Part shown: in pieces, positions 16,119-26,167 of the stretch
Numbering within the stretch: the stretch's first letter is position 1
Layout: every line of letters begins with the position of its first letter
Source of the DNA: an uncultured Christensenellaceae bacterium
GTDB taxonomy: Bacteria > Bacillota > Clostridia > Christensenellales > Borkfalkiaceae
DNA length: 63,816 bases
NCBI GenBank assembly: GCA_910588695.1
Contig: CAJUOV010000011.1
Coordinates: 1 to 63,816, forward strand
Direction: 5' to 3'
Translations under genes and position numbers: made by a program
Notes under the pieces: model-generated
The model's database searches: none
What the model was told of the DNA's origin: nothing
The model's input: only the letters and a program-made list of their open reading frames with translations

Positions 16119-17441
16119 ATGATTTCCGAAAATATAATTCCTGGGCGCTGCTACTTTGTCGGTATCGGCGGAGTAAGCATGAGCGCGCTTGCGCTTTTGT
16201 TGCACGACAGGGGAATTGCGGTACGGGGAAGCGATAGGGTAAGCAGCGATTTTACCGAGACTCTCGTTCGTCGCGGTATTCCCGTGCATATCGGCGAAAG
16301 CGAAGAGATTTTCGAAGAAGCGGTCGTCTATACGGGCGCCGTCGATCATGACAATCCGCAGCTTACAGCCGCGAAGAGGGCGGGAAAACGTCTGATTACG
16401 CGGGCGGAACTCCTCGGACTGGTGGCAAATACTTTTCCGCGGGTACTGTCGGTTGCGGGATGTCACGGAAAGACCTCCACGACTTCGATGCTTGCGCATG
16501 TTTTTGACAGCGGAAACCGGCGTTATACTTGCCACATTGGCGGAGAGGACTTGAATTTCGGAAATTATAAAAGTATGGGCGAAGAGTTCTTTATAACGGA
16601 GGCGTGTGAATTTCAGCGTAGTTTTTTATCTTTGCACGGAGAAATCGCGCTGATTCTGAATACCGACCGCGACCACACCGACTGTTATACCGACGAAAAG
16701 GAAGTGCTCGAAGCATATGCTCTTTTTGCGTTGCAGTCGGAAAAAGCGATCGTAAATGCCGATGACAGATATGCGCGGAAAATTCCGCACGCATTGAGTT
16801 TCGGGCGTTGTTCCGGTGATATTACGGCGGGTCGCATCTGCTCGGACGGCGAAAAATATCGGTTTACCGTATTTGAAAAGTCAACTCCGATGGTGGATAT
16901 ACGCTTAAAAGTATACGGAGAATTTCAAGTGCAGAATGCGCTCGCCGCATACGCGGCAGCGCGTCTTGCCGGGTGTTCCGCAGCGGAAATCAAGCAGGGA
17001 ATCGAAAGTTTCGAAGGGGTCGGGAGAAGATTCGAAAAGATCGGTGAATTTACTGGCGTTCCCGTGATCTGCGACTATGCCCATCACCCCAAAGAAATCG
17101 AGGCGGCGTTAAAGACCGCAGAACGAATTTGCCGCGGAACGGTGCGGCTTGTGTTTCAACCGCATACATATACGCGCACGCGCGATCTAATGAGCGATTT
17201 CGTCCGCGTTCTGAAAAGGGCGGAAAATCCGATCATATACAAAACTTATGCGGCAAGGGAGGAATTCGACCATCGCGGCAGCGCCTATACGCTCGTCAGC
17301 CGCATTCCCGAAGCAATATATGTTCAGTCTCCCGAACAGATGCGCCGCCGTCTTGCCGATCGTATCGGTAAAGACGATCTGATTCTCGTACTGGGCGCGG
17401 GCGATATTTATTCGGTTGCAAAATCGATTTTAAGCGTTTAA
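16119..17441 (+). CDS. murC: UDP-N-acetylmuramate--L-alanine ligase
   Basis: 440 residues. The N-terminal UDP-binding domain starts YFVGIGGVSMSALALLLHDRG, a hallmark of MurC. The ATP-binding P-loop is AGCHGKTSTTSML, and the central and C-terminal blocks (DRDHTDCYTDE; FQPHTYTRTRDLM; VLGAGDIY) are typical. It adds L-Ala to UDP-MurNAc in peptidoglycan precursor synthesis. No other mur gene is adjacent. The ATG at 16119 has no clear Shine-Dalgarno. It is somewhat shorter than usual but complete. A strong terminator follows. Confidence 0.95.
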   Translation: MISENIIPGRCYFVGIGGVSMSALALLLHDRGIAVRGSDRVSSDFTETLVRRGIPVHIGESEEIFEEAVVYTGAVDHDNPQLTAAKRAGKRLITRAELLGLVANTFPRVLSVAGCHGKTSTTSMLAHVFDSGNRRYTCHIGGEDLNFGNYKSMGEEFFITEACEFQRSFLSLHGEIALILNTDRDHTDCYTDEKEVLEAYALFALQSEKAIVNADDRYARKIPHALSFGRCSGDITAGRICSDGEKYRFTVFEKSTPMVDIRLKVYGEFQVQNALAAYAAARLAGCSAAEIKQGIESFEGVGRRFEKIGEFTGVPVICDYAHHPKEIEAALKTAERICRGTVRLVFQPHTYTRTRDLMSDFVRVLKRAENPIIYKTYAAREEFDHRGSAYTLVSRIPEAIYVQSPEQMRRRLADRIGKDDLILVLGAGDIYSVAKSILSV

Positions 17442-17457
17442 TGTAAGTTTTGAGCAC

Positions 17458-17485
17458 ATCCCCCGATTGTTCGGGGGTATTTTTA
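17458..17485 (+). terminator. Intrinsic terminator of murC
   Basis: CCCCCGA (17460-17466) and TCGGGGG (17471-17477) form a 7-bp GC-rich stem with the loop TTGT, followed by TATTTTTAT. Confidence 0.93.
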
Positions 17486-17538
17486 TTAAATAGTTTTGGA
17501 TTTTTTTAGAAAATAAGTGAAAAAATGTAAAATAGCTA

Positions 17539-17567
17539 TTGAAACTCACAACAAAATATAGTATAAT
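17539..17567 (+). promoter_or_regulatory. Sigma-A promoter of the glycogen operon
   Basis: TTGAAA (17539-17544), a 17-bp spacer and TATAAT (17562-17567). Leader to the glgB ATG is about 50 nt. Confidence 0.85.
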
Positions 17568-17621
17568 AAATACACTTGAAAATCAACATGCTGTAATAGC
17601 GGTATGTTTGGGGAGAATATA

Positions 17622-19613
17622 ATGGGGAAAAACGAGAAGATGCAAAACGAGACGGATTTTCCGCTCTACCTTTACCACAACGGAAAGAACGATCGGATCT
17701 ACGAAATCTTCGGAGCTCATCCCAAGACTGAAAACGGGCAGAGCGGATACGAATTTCGCGTTTGGGCTCCTCATGCCGTATCCGTTTCGGTCGTAGGGGA
17801 TTTTAACGGTTGGAATCCTTCTGCGCATGTAATGAAACGCATGGTGGACAATGAATCTTTTGAAGTATTCATTGCAGGATTAAAACAGTACGACGTTTAT
17901 AAATACTGTATCGAAACAACGGATGGCAGAAAGCTGATGAAAGCCGATCCCGTCGCTTTTCATGCGGAGACGGCGCCGCACAACGCTTCAAAGCTTTATA
18001 ACATGGAAGGTTACGAATGGTCGGATTCGGAATATTTGAAAAAGCGTGAAACGCAGAATGTTTATTCTTCGCCGATGAACATTTACGAAGTCAATCTGCT
18101 TTCATGGAAACGCTATCCCGACGGGAACTTTCTTTCATACCGGGCTTTGGCGGAAGAACTTGTTCCGTATGTCAAAGAAATGGGATATACGCATGTCGAA
18201 TTCATGCCCGTTACGGAATTTCCTTACGATGGTTCATGGGGGTATCAGGTCACGGGTTATTTTGCCGTAACCTCCCGCCTCGGAACTCCGCTCGATTTTA
18301 TGTATCTCGTCGACGCATTCCATAAAGCGGGAATCGGAGTGATCATCGATTGGGTGCCCGCGCATTTTCCCAAGGACGAGCATGGACTGTATGAGTTTGA
18401 CGGGCAGCCGCTTTACGAAAGCAGTCAATGGGACAGAATGGAGCATAAGAGTTGGGGAACTCGCAGATTCGATTACGGAAGAAATGAGATTATCTCCTTT
18501 CTCATATCGGGAGCCTGTTTCTTTTTCGATAAATTCCACATTGACGGACTTCGTGTGGACGCTGTAGCCTCAATGCTCTATCTTGACTACGATAAGCGCG
18601 AAGGGGAGTGGGTTCCCAATATCTACGGAGAAAATAAGAATCTCGAAGCGATTGCATTTTTGCGGAAACTCAACGAAGCGGTGTTCCGCCGTTTCCCGAA
18701 TATTTTAATGATTGCCGAGGAATCGACGGCTTGGGGGCTGGTCACGAAACCTGGGAGCGTCGGCGGACTCGGGTTCAATTATAAGTGGAATATGGGATGG
18801 ATGAACGATATGCTTTCTTATGTATCGCTCAATCCTTTTTTCCGCATGAACAATCATAACAATTTGACATTTTCCATGATGTACGCGTTTTCGGAAAATT
18901 ATGTTCTTCCTATTTCGCACGATGAAGTAGTTTACGGAAAATGTTCGCTCATCAACAAAATGCCGGGAACATACGAAGAGAAATTTGCGGGAGTGAGAGC
19001 GTTTCTCGGTTACATGATGGCGCATCCCGGAAAGAAACTCAATTTCATGGGATATGAGTTCGGACAGTTCAAAGAATGGGATTATCACGAGGGATTGGAG
19101 TTCTTCTTGCGCGATACTTACGAGAAGCACGGAAAACTTTCCGTCATGGTACGCGATCTCAACGAATATTATAAATCTACGGCACCTTTCTATGAAATCG
19201 AAGATTCATGGGACGGATTCGAATGGCTTGCCGCCGACGACCGCGACCGCAATATCGTCTCTTTCATCCGCAGAGATAAAAAGGGTAACGAGGTAATTGC
19301 GCTTATCAGTTTTTCGGGGGCAGACGCAAAAGATTATCTTCTCGGCGTAGACAAAAAGAATAAATACCGGATCGTATTCAACACGGACGACGTTAAATAC
19401 GGCGGCGAAGGAAAAATACGCAAAAAAACGCTTGCCGCAGTTGCGCGCCCGAGTCACGGAAAGAGATATTCTATTCCGATCGATATGCCTGCGCTCACTT
19501 GCTTGTATCTTGTACGCGAAAACGAGTCCGCTAAAAAATCGACTCCGACGGCGGAAAAGGCGACGAAAAAAGTCGGAACGGCGAAGAAGCAAAAGCCGCA
19601 GAGTTTGCGGTAA
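17622..19613 (+). CDS. glgB: 1,4-alpha-glucan branching enzyme
   Basis: 663 residues. The ATG at 17622 has GGGGAG 6 bp upstream; the ATG at 17604 does not. An N-terminal CBM48 domain (~35-125; YEFRVWAPHAVSVSVVGDFNGW) precedes the GH13 barrel. The nucleophile is Asp313 in DGLRVDAVASM; the acid/base lies in IAEEST (366-367), and SHDEVVYGK carries the third carboxylate. The last ~30 residues are Lys/Ala/Thr-rich and probably disordered. The enzyme makes alpha-1,6 branches in glycogen. First gene of glgB-glgC-glgD-glgA-glgP-GH13. Confidence 0.96.
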   Translation: MGKNEKMQNETDFPLYLYHNGKNDRIYEIFGAHPKTENGQSGYEFRVWAPHAVSVSVVGDFNGWNPSAHVMKRMVDNESFEVFIAGLKQYDVYKYCIETTDGRKLMKADPVAFHAETAPHNASKLYNMEGYEWSDSEYLKKRETQNVYSSPMNIYEVNLLSWKRYPDGNFLSYRALAEELVPYVKEMGYTHVEFMPVTEFPYDGSWGYQVTGYFAVTSRLGTPLDFMYLVDAFHKAGIGVIIDWVPAHFPKDEHGLYEFDGQPLYESSQWDRMEHKSWGTRRFDYGRNEIISFLISGACFFFDKFHIDGLRVDAVASMLYLDYDKREGEWVPNIYGENKNLEAIAFLRKLNEAVFRRFPNILMIAEESTAWGLVTKPGSVGGLGFNYKWNMGWMNDMLSYVSLNPFFRMNNHNNLTFSMMYAFSENYVLPISHDEVVYGKCSLINKMPGTYEEKFAGVRAFLGYMMAHPGKKLNFMGYEFGQFKEWDYHEGLEFFLRDTYEKHGKLSVMVRDLNEYYKSTAPFYEIEDSWDGFEWLAADDRDRNIVSFIRRDKKGNEVIALISFSGADAKDYLLGVDKKNKYRIVFNTDDVKYGGEGKIRKKTLAAVARPSHGKRYSIPIDMPALTCLYLVRENESAKKSTPTAEKATKKVGTAKKQKPQSLR

Positions 19614-19646
19614 TATATAAGGGTAATTGCTTACGGGGGTAAAATT

Positions 19647-20846
19647 ATGACAACAAGAAAGAAAAAATGCGTCGCAATGTTGCTTGCGGGCGGGCAGGGG
19701 AGCAGGCTCTACGCGCTTACGAATAACATTGCAAAACCTGCGGTTGCGTTCGGCGCGAAATACAGAATAATTGACTTTCCGCTTTCCAACTGCATCAATT
19801 CGGGAATCGATACAGTCGGCGTGCTCACGCAATACGAGCCGCTTGAACTCAACGAATATATCGGGAACGGACAACCGTGGGATCTTGACCGCGCGTTCGG
19901 AGGCGTTCATATTCTCTCTCCGTATCAAGCGAAAAAGAAATCTTCCTGGTACGAAGGTACGGCGAATGCGATCTATCAAAATTTGAACTTTATGCAAAAG
20001 TACAATCCCGATTATGTTTTGATTTTATCGGGCGATCACATTTATAAAATGGATTATTCGAAAATGTTACGCGCTCACCAGCAGACGGGCGCGGACTGTA
20101 CGATCGCAGCGATCGAAGTACCGCTGAAAGAAGCGTCGCGGTTCGGAATTCTCAATACCAATGCCGACGGATCGATCTATCAGTTTGAGGAAAAGCCCAA
20201 AGAACCCAAGAGCAATCTCGCGTCTATGGGAATCTATATTTTTTCTGCGCAAAAACTTTTCAAATATCTCAAAGCGGACGAAGAAAATCCGAATTCGAGC
20301 AAAGACTTCGGAAAAGACGTACTTCCCGCCATGCTGAATGCGGGAGAAAAGATGTTTTCGTATCGTTTCAAAGGCTATTGGAAAGATGTTGGAACGATCT
20401 CGTCTCTTTGGGAATCGAATATGGATTTACTCGGCGAAAGCCCTGCATTCGACGTAGGAGACGCCGATTGGAAGATTCATTCGCGCAATCCGCTTGCGCC
20501 TCCCGAATATATCGGTAAAAATGCCGTCGTTCATAATTCTATGGTCGCGCTCGGCTGCGAGATCGAGGGAACGGTAGAACATTCGGTGCTTGCCTCCGGC
20601 GTTGTCGTCGAAGAGGGCGCGATTGTAAAAGACAGCGTAATCATGGCGGAAACAGTTATTAAAAAAGGCGCGCGGGTCATCTATTCGATCCTTGACGAAA
20701 AGTGCGTGGTAGAAGAAAACGCTGTTGTCGGACAGGAAAAGAAAGAAAATGCAGGGATTGCCGTTTTAGGCAGAGATGTGACAATTTCAAAGGGCGTCTC
20801 CGTCGCGGGCGGAAAAATTCTTGACAAGGATTACAAGGGGGAATAA
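19647..20846 (+). CDS. glgC: Glucose-1-phosphate adenylyltransferase, catalytic subunit
   Basis: 399 residues. The pyrophosphorylase signature is complete (LLAGGQGSRLYALTNNIAKPAVAFG), with RIIDFPLSNCINSGI and the catalytic ILSGDHIYKMDY. FEEKPKEPKSN and the C-terminal left-handed beta-helix repeats (about 285-390) are also present. It makes ADP-glucose, the committed step of glycogen synthesis. The next gene encodes the GlgD partner. Confidence 0.96.
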   Translation: MTTRKKKCVAMLLAGGQGSRLYALTNNIAKPAVAFGAKYRIIDFPLSNCINSGIDTVGVLTQYEPLELNEYIGNGQPWDLDRAFGGVHILSPYQAKKKSSWYEGTANAIYQNLNFMQKYNPDYVLILSGDHIYKMDYSKMLRAHQQTGADCTIAAIEVPLKEASRFGILNTNADGSIYQFEEKPKEPKSNLASMGIYIFSAQKLFKYLKADEENPNSSKDFGKDVLPAMLNAGEKMFSYRFKGYWKDVGTISSLWESNMDLLGESPAFDVGDADWKIHSRNPLAPPEYIGKNAVVHNSMVALGCEIEGTVEHSVLASGVVVEEGAIVKDSVIMAETVIKKGARVIYSILDEKCVVEENAVVGQEKKENAGIAVLGRDVTISKGVSVAGGKILDKDYKGE

Positions 20847-20850
20847 TAAC

Positions 20851-21963
20851 ATGGCGAATTCTGCAGTAGGCGTCATTTTTTCAAACATTCACGACGAAAA
20901 CATTCCGGAGCTTTCGCGCCACAGAACAATGGCGTCTATTCCGTTCGGCGGAAGATACCGTCTGATTGATTTTCCGCTTTCCAACATGGTGAATTCCGGA
21001 ATCGATACGGTCGGAATCGTAACAAAATACAATTATCAGTCGCTTATAGATCACCTCGGCAGCGGTAAGGATTGGGATCTTGCGCGAAAAGACGGCGGAA
21101 TTATTCTGCTTCCGCCTTATTCCGATGAAACGGACGCGCCTTACACGAACAGGCTGGAAGCGTTAAAGGGGATCACGGGATTTCTCAATCACAGAAATGA
21201 AGAGTATGTCGTTATTTCGGATTGCGACAGCATTGCGCATATCGATATTGCGGCGGTACTCCGCTTTCACGAAGAAAATAAAGCGGATATTACGATGATC
21301 TACCATGAAGAAAAAGAACCGATCGATTCTTCATACTTCATGACGATCAGTCCCGACGAAACGGGACGCGTGCGTTCTATTAAAATCAATCCCGTATTTG
21401 AAGGAAAAGCAAATCTCTATATCAACATTATGGTAATGCCAAGAGAATTCTTACTCAACACCATTGCGGACGCGATGATGCGGGGACTTACCAGTTTCGG
21501 AAGAGATATTTTAACTAAACACGTCGATACCTTAAAAATATTCGGTTATAAATTCGACGGTTATTACGCGGGAGTCAATTCTTTGCAGAAATATTTCAAA
21601 CACAGTATGGAATTGCTCGATAAAACGAACCGCGATCAATTATTCGGCGCGCGCGATATTTATACGAAAGTGCGCGATTCCGCGCCGTCTAAATACAGCG
21701 ATACTGCGCTCGTCAGAAACTCGTTGATTTCCGACGGCTGTTCGATCGACGGCACGGTGGAAAACTGCATTCTTTTCCGCGGCGTTAAAGTCGGCAAGGG
21801 AAGCGTGATTAAAAATTCCGTTATTATGCAAGATACCGTCATCGGCGAAAACGTAGAACTCGATTGCGTATTGACCGATAAAAACGTAGTGATCCGCGAC
21901 AGACGTCATCTTTCGGGGTGCGAAGCATTGCCGTACTTCATAGCCAAGGGAAGAATGATTTAA
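20851..21963 (+). CDS. glgD: GlgD, regulatory subunit of ADP-glucose pyrophosphorylase
   Basis: 370 residues from the ATG at 20851, 4 bp after glgC and preceded by AAGGGGG. It resembles GlgC (RYRLIDFPLSNMVNSGIDTVGI) but the N-terminal GxGxRL loop is degenerate (GVIFSNIHDENIPELSRHR) and the catalytic GDHIYKMDY region reads ISDCDSIAHID. This is the usual state of GlgD in Firmicutes, where it activates GlgC in a mixed tetramer. The C-terminal beta-helix is present. Confidence 0.95.
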   Translation: MANSAVGVIFSNIHDENIPELSRHRTMASIPFGGRYRLIDFPLSNMVNSGIDTVGIVTKYNYQSLIDHLGSGKDWDLARKDGGIILLPPYSDETDAPYTNRLEALKGITGFLNHRNEEYVVISDCDSIAHIDIAAVLRFHEENKADITMIYHEEKEPIDSSYFMTISPDETGRVRSIKINPVFEGKANLYINIMVMPREFLLNTIADAMMRGLTSFGRDILTKHVDTLKIFGYKFDGYYAGVNSLQKYFKHSMELLDKTNRDQLFGARDIYTKVRDSAPSKYSDTALVRNSLISDGCSIDGTVENCILFRGVKVGKGSVIKNSVIMQDTVIGENVELDCVLTDKNVVIRDRRHLSGCEALPYFIAKGRMI

Positions 21964-21985
21964 GAAGAGATAGGGGAGAAATATT

Positions 21986-23686
21986 ATGGCAACCGAGAAA
22001 AAAACAAACACAAAACAATCTGACAAAACAAAGACGACGGGCTCGGCAAATAAAAAGACGTCAACGCCGGAAACTAAAAAAACCGCTGCTCCGAAGACAG
22101 AGGCGAACAAGAACATGAAAGTTGTTCAAAAACCCGTACCGGAAAAAGCAGTGCCGAAAGTCGAAGCTCCAAAATCAGAATCCGCGCTTCCTTTCGAAGT
22201 AGTTTCGCATTCGGATAAATTTGTTGCGCAACCTGCCGAGAAAGAAAAAATCGTTGTGACGCCGAAAAAGAAAATTCTTTTCGTGGCATCCGAAGCGGCT
22301 CCCTTTATAGCGACCGGCGGACTTGCCGAAGTCGTAGGCTCGCTCTCCAAAGAGCTGGCAACAAACGATAATTACGACGTTCGCGTGATAATCCCGCTCT
22401 ATCAAGACGTAAAAAAAGAATACCGCAAAGAGTTTCGTTTTATCGGTAATATTTTTGTTCCGCTTTCATGGCGCAATCAATATTGCGGCATTTTCGAATA
22501 CGTCGCCGACAATGTAACTTACTATTTTGTAGATAACGAGTATTATTTCAAACGTCCGGGATGTTACGGCTACTACGACGACGGAGAACGTTTTGCGTTT
22601 TTCTGCCGCGGCGTGATGGAAATTCTCTCGTTCATCAATTTTTATCCGGACGTATTGCATTGTCACGATTGGCAGGCGGCGCTTGCTGCAATCTATCTGA
22701 AAACAATATATTGTTTCCGTCCCGAGTACCAGTTTATCCGTTCGGTATTTACGATCCACAATATCGAATATCAGGGACAGTATTCTCTCGATATACTTGA
22801 AGACTTGTTCGGTATTTCCAACAACTTCAAGTATTTAGTAGAGTACGATCACTGCATCAACCTGATGAAAGGTGCGATCGAATGCAGCGAGAGATTTTCA
22901 ACGGTCAGTCCGACGTATGCAGGGGAAATCAAAAATCCGTATTATTCGCACGGACTTGACAGCATTGTCCGCCGTAACGAATTCAAACTTTGCGGAATTC
23001 TGAACGGAATCGATCCCGATTATTATAATCCTGCAACGGATAAAGCGTTATTTGCAAATTATTCAGCGGAAAAGCCGCAAAACAAAGCGGTCTGCAAAGA
23101 AGAACTGCAAAAGATGCTTAATCTTCCCGTTAAGCCAAACACTCCCGTAATTGCCATGATTTCCAGACTTGTCGGACACAAAGGACTCGATTTGGTGCGC
23201 GAGGTCATCGAACAGGTTTTGCGTCAGGATGTGCAATTCGTGTTGCTCGGTACGGGCGACTCCGCTTATGAAAATTATTTCTCCGATCTTGCGCGGCGCT
23301 ACACGGGAAAAGTTGTTTCGATCATTTCGTTCAACGCCGATCTGTCGCGTAAAATCTATTCGGGAGCCGATCTGTTTCTTATGCCGAGCAAAAGCGAGCC
23401 TTGCGGTTTGTCGCAAATGATCGCGTCCCGTTACGGAACCGTTGCGATTGTAAGAGAGACGGGTGGACTGCGCGACAGTATCACGCCTTACGGCGCGGGC
23501 GGAAACGGATTTACATTCCGCGACTACAATGCCTACGATATGCTTTACGTTATCAATGAAGCGTTAAACGTGTATCGCGACGGCGTAGAATGGCAAAAAT
23601 TAGTACGCAACGCCATGACGACCGATTTTACGTGGGCTAAATCAGCCAAAGCATATTTGGGATTATATCAAGGCTTGATCCACTGA
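21986..23686 (+). CDS. glgA: Glycogen synthase with a disordered N-terminal extension
   Basis: 566 residues. The GT5 synthase begins near residue 95 with KKKILFVASEAAPFIATGGLAEVVGSL, which holds the ADP-glucose binding KxGGL-type motif as TGGL. The C-terminal Rossmann half carries NGIDPDYYNP, ISRLVGHKGLDL and the EPCGLSQM donor-site motif. The first ~94 residues are Lys/Thr/Pro/Ala-rich with no predicted fold, absent from standard GlgA (~480 residues). The Met at 21986 has GGGGAG in front. It elongates alpha-1,4-glucan from ADP-glucose. The extension resembles the basic GlgB tail in composition. Confidence 0.95.
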   Translation: MATEKKTNTKQSDKTKTTGSANKKTSTPETKKTAAPKTEANKNMKVVQKPVPEKAVPKVEAPKSESALPFEVVSHSDKFVAQPAEKEKIVVTPKKKILFVASEAAPFIATGGLAEVVGSLSKELATNDNYDVRVIIPLYQDVKKEYRKEFRFIGNIFVPLSWRNQYCGIFEYVADNVTYYFVDNEYYFKRPGCYGYYDDGERFAFFCRGVMEILSFINFYPDVLHCHDWQAALAAIYLKTIYCFRPEYQFIRSVFTIHNIEYQGQYSLDILEDLFGISNNFKYLVEYDHCINLMKGAIECSERFSTVSPTYAGEIKNPYYSHGLDSIVRRNEFKLCGILNGIDPDYYNPATDKALFANYSAEKPQNKAVCKEELQKMLNLPVKPNTPVIAMISRLVGHKGLDLVREVIEQVLRQDVQFVLLGTGDSAYENYFSDLARRYTGKVVSIISFNADLSRKIYSGADLFLMPSKSEPCGLSQMIASRYGTVAIVRETGGLRDSITPYGAGGNGFTFRDYNAYDMLYVINEALNVYRDGVEWQKLVRNAMTTDFTWAKSAKAYLGLYQGLIH

Positions 23687-23724
23687 AAACAAGATTTTTT
23701 AAGTTTTAGGAGTTATAAGAAAGG

Positions 23725-26151
23725 ATGGAAAAACTAACCGAACAAGAAGCACAGGAAATGATTGCCGGAAAGCTGACCCGCTATTTCGGCGTCAATCCGA
23801 AAGAGGCGACGAGAGAACAGATTTATAAAGCCGTTGCGATGAGCGTAAAGGATATTATGCTCCAAAAGCGTCAGCAGTTTTATCTGAAAACAAAAAAAGC
23901 GAAGGCGAAACGCGTCTATTATCTCTGCATGGAATTTCTCATGGGGAGAACGCTGAAAAACAGTATTTATAATCTCGGAATTGCCGATCCGATTCGGGGC
24001 GCTTTGAAAAAATTCAAAGTGACCTTGGATGACTTATACGAAGAAGAGCCGGATGCAGGGCTTGGAAACGGGGGACTCGGTCGGCTTGCCGCTTGCTTTT
24101 TGGACGGGCTTGCCACCCAGAATTATCCCGCCATGGGATTCTCGATCTTATATCAATACGGATTGTTCAAACAAAAAATCGTCGACGGCTGGCAGTTAGA
24201 GCTTCCCGACGTTTGGTTGCCCGGCGGAGAAGTTTGGCTTACGCAGCGCACAGATCGTCAGTTCATTGTCCGCTTCGACGGCGAAATCGAAGAAAAGTGG
24301 ACCGATCACGGCATGGAGATCGTATATCATGACGCAAAAGAGATTGAAGCGATTGCTTACGACATGATGGTTTCGGGCGCGAATTCCGAAGCGGTCAGCG
24401 TGCTTCGTCTCTGGCGCAGCAGAGCCGTTCAGAATTTTGACATGAAACTGTTTTCGCAAGGAAACTATGACGAGGCAATGCGCGACGAATCCAACGCACA
24501 GTTGATCTCAAAAGTTCTTTATCCCTCCGATAATCATACCGAGGGTAAATCGTTACGGTTAAGGCAACAATATTTCTTGGTTTCTGCGTCTTTGCAGTGT
24601 ATCGTATCCGATCATAAACGTCGTTACGGGTCTCTGGCGTTGCTTCCTCAGATGGCGGCAATCCATATCAACGACACGCACCCTGCGCTTGCAATTCCCG
24701 AGTTGATGCGTATTCTGGTGGACGAAAATTATTACGATTGGGACACTGCTTGGAATATCACCACGGCGACCTGCGCTTATACCAATCATACCGTGCTTGC
24801 AGAAGCGCTTGAAACGTGGGCAGAAGATTTAGTTTCGCGCAGACTTCCGCGAATACATTCTATTCTCAAAGAGATCAACCGTCGCTTCTGCGACGATCTT
24901 TGGAACAGATATCCGGGGGATTGGAATAAAATATCGAGAATGTCCATACTTTCTCACAATTCCGTGCGCATGGCAAATCTTTGCGTTGTCGGATGCCATA
25001 GCGTAAACGGGGTTTCCGCGCTCCATAGCGACATTATCAAAAAAAGCGTATTTAAGGACTTTTACGATTATACGCCGGCAAAGTTTACGAACGTCACGAA
25101 CGGAATCGCGCATCGCAGATGGCTCAACCAATCCAACCCCGAACTTTGCGCTCTTTTGAACGATTGTATTGGCGACGGATATGCGAAAGACGCGTCGCAG
25201 CTGGGCGAATTTAAGAAGTATGCAAACGATAAAAGCGTTTTGAAACGTCTTGACGAAATCAAAACGATCAAGAAAAAACAATTCGCAGATTACGCAAAAA
25301 AACATCAGGGCATCGAAATTGACCCCAATACGGTGTTTGACGTTCAGGCAAAGCGTATGCACGAGTATAAACGCCAACTCTTAAATGTGTTGCACATCGT
25401 CTCGGATTATATTGCTTTGCGCGACAATCCCAATCTCGATCTTTTGCCCAAAACGTATATTTTCGGCGCGAAAGCCGCAGCCGGATACGACAGGGCTAAA
25501 CAGATCATGCGGCTGATTTGCTATCTTTCCGAAGATATCAATAAGAATCCTTATATCAAAGAAAAATTAAACGTTGTTTACATGGAAAACTATAATGTTA
25601 CCATGTCGGAAAAACTCATGCCCGCAAGCGAAATCTCGGAACAGATTTCTCTCGCCGGAAAAGAAGCAAGCGGTACGGGTAATATGAAATTTATGATCAA
25701 CGGCGCTCTTACGGTCGGAACTTTGGACGGAGCAAACGTTGAGATGGCGGAGCTTGCCGGAATTGAAAATATCTTTATTTTCGGATTAAAAGCCGACGAA
25801 GTAAACGATATATGGAACAAGGGTTACAATTCTAGTTCGTATTATAATCAAGATATGAATATGCGCAGAGTGATCGAAGCATTGATCGTGGGATTCAACG
25901 GAACTTCTTTCGGCGATATTGCGAATTATTTGTTGCGCGCAACACCGGTCGCGGATCCTTATATGTGCCTTGCTGATTTTGAATCGTATTGCGGCACGCA
26001 AACGGCGATTTCCGAATTATACCGCAACGACAAGCAAGAGTGGAATAAAAAATCCTTGTACAATATTGCGGCGGCAGGGCATTTTTCGGCAGACAGAAGT
26101 ATCCGCGAATACGCCAAAAATATTTGGAACCTGAAACAACTCGAAAAATAA
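23725..26151 (+). CDS. glgP: Glycogen/starch phosphorylase
   Basis: 808 residues, the normal length of GT35 phosphorylases. Blocks recognised: YYLCMEFLMGRTLKN, GLGNGGLGRLAACFLDGLAT, INDTHPALAIPELMR, RMHEYKRQLLN and the PLP-site motif EASGTGNMKFMINGAL. It releases glucose-1-phosphate from glycogen and so opposes glgA in the same operon. AGGAGT precedes the ATG at 23725. Confidence 0.96.
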   Translation: MEKLTEQEAQEMIAGKLTRYFGVNPKEATREQIYKAVAMSVKDIMLQKRQQFYLKTKKAKAKRVYYLCMEFLMGRTLKNSIYNLGIADPIRGALKKFKVTLDDLYEEEPDAGLGNGGLGRLAACFLDGLATQNYPAMGFSILYQYGLFKQKIVDGWQLELPDVWLPGGEVWLTQRTDRQFIVRFDGEIEEKWTDHGMEIVYHDAKEIEAIAYDMMVSGANSEAVSVLRLWRSRAVQNFDMKLFSQGNYDEAMRDESNAQLISKVLYPSDNHTEGKSLRLRQQYFLVSASLQCIVSDHKRRYGSLALLPQMAAIHINDTHPALAIPELMRILVDENYYDWDTAWNITTATCAYTNHTVLAEALETWAEDLVSRRLPRIHSILKEINRRFCDDLWNRYPGDWNKISRMSILSHNSVRMANLCVVGCHSVNGVSALHSDIIKKSVFKDFYDYTPAKFTNVTNGIAHRRWLNQSNPELCALLNDCIGDGYAKDASQLGEFKKYANDKSVLKRLDEIKTIKKKQFADYAKKHQGIEIDPNTVFDVQAKRMHEYKRQLLNVLHIVSDYIALRDNPNLDLLPKTYIFGAKAAAGYDRAKQIMRLICYLSEDINKNPYIKEKLNVVYMENYNVTMSEKLMPASEISEQISLAGKEASGTGNMKFMINGALTVGTLDGANVEMAELAGIENIFIFGLKADEVNDIWNKGYNSSSYYNQDMNMRRVIEALIVGFNGTSFGDIANYLLRATPVADPYMCLADFESYCGTQTAISELYRNDKQEWNKKSLYNIAAAGHFSADRSIREYAKNIWNLKQLEK

Positions 26152-26167
26152 TACTAATATACCGGCT

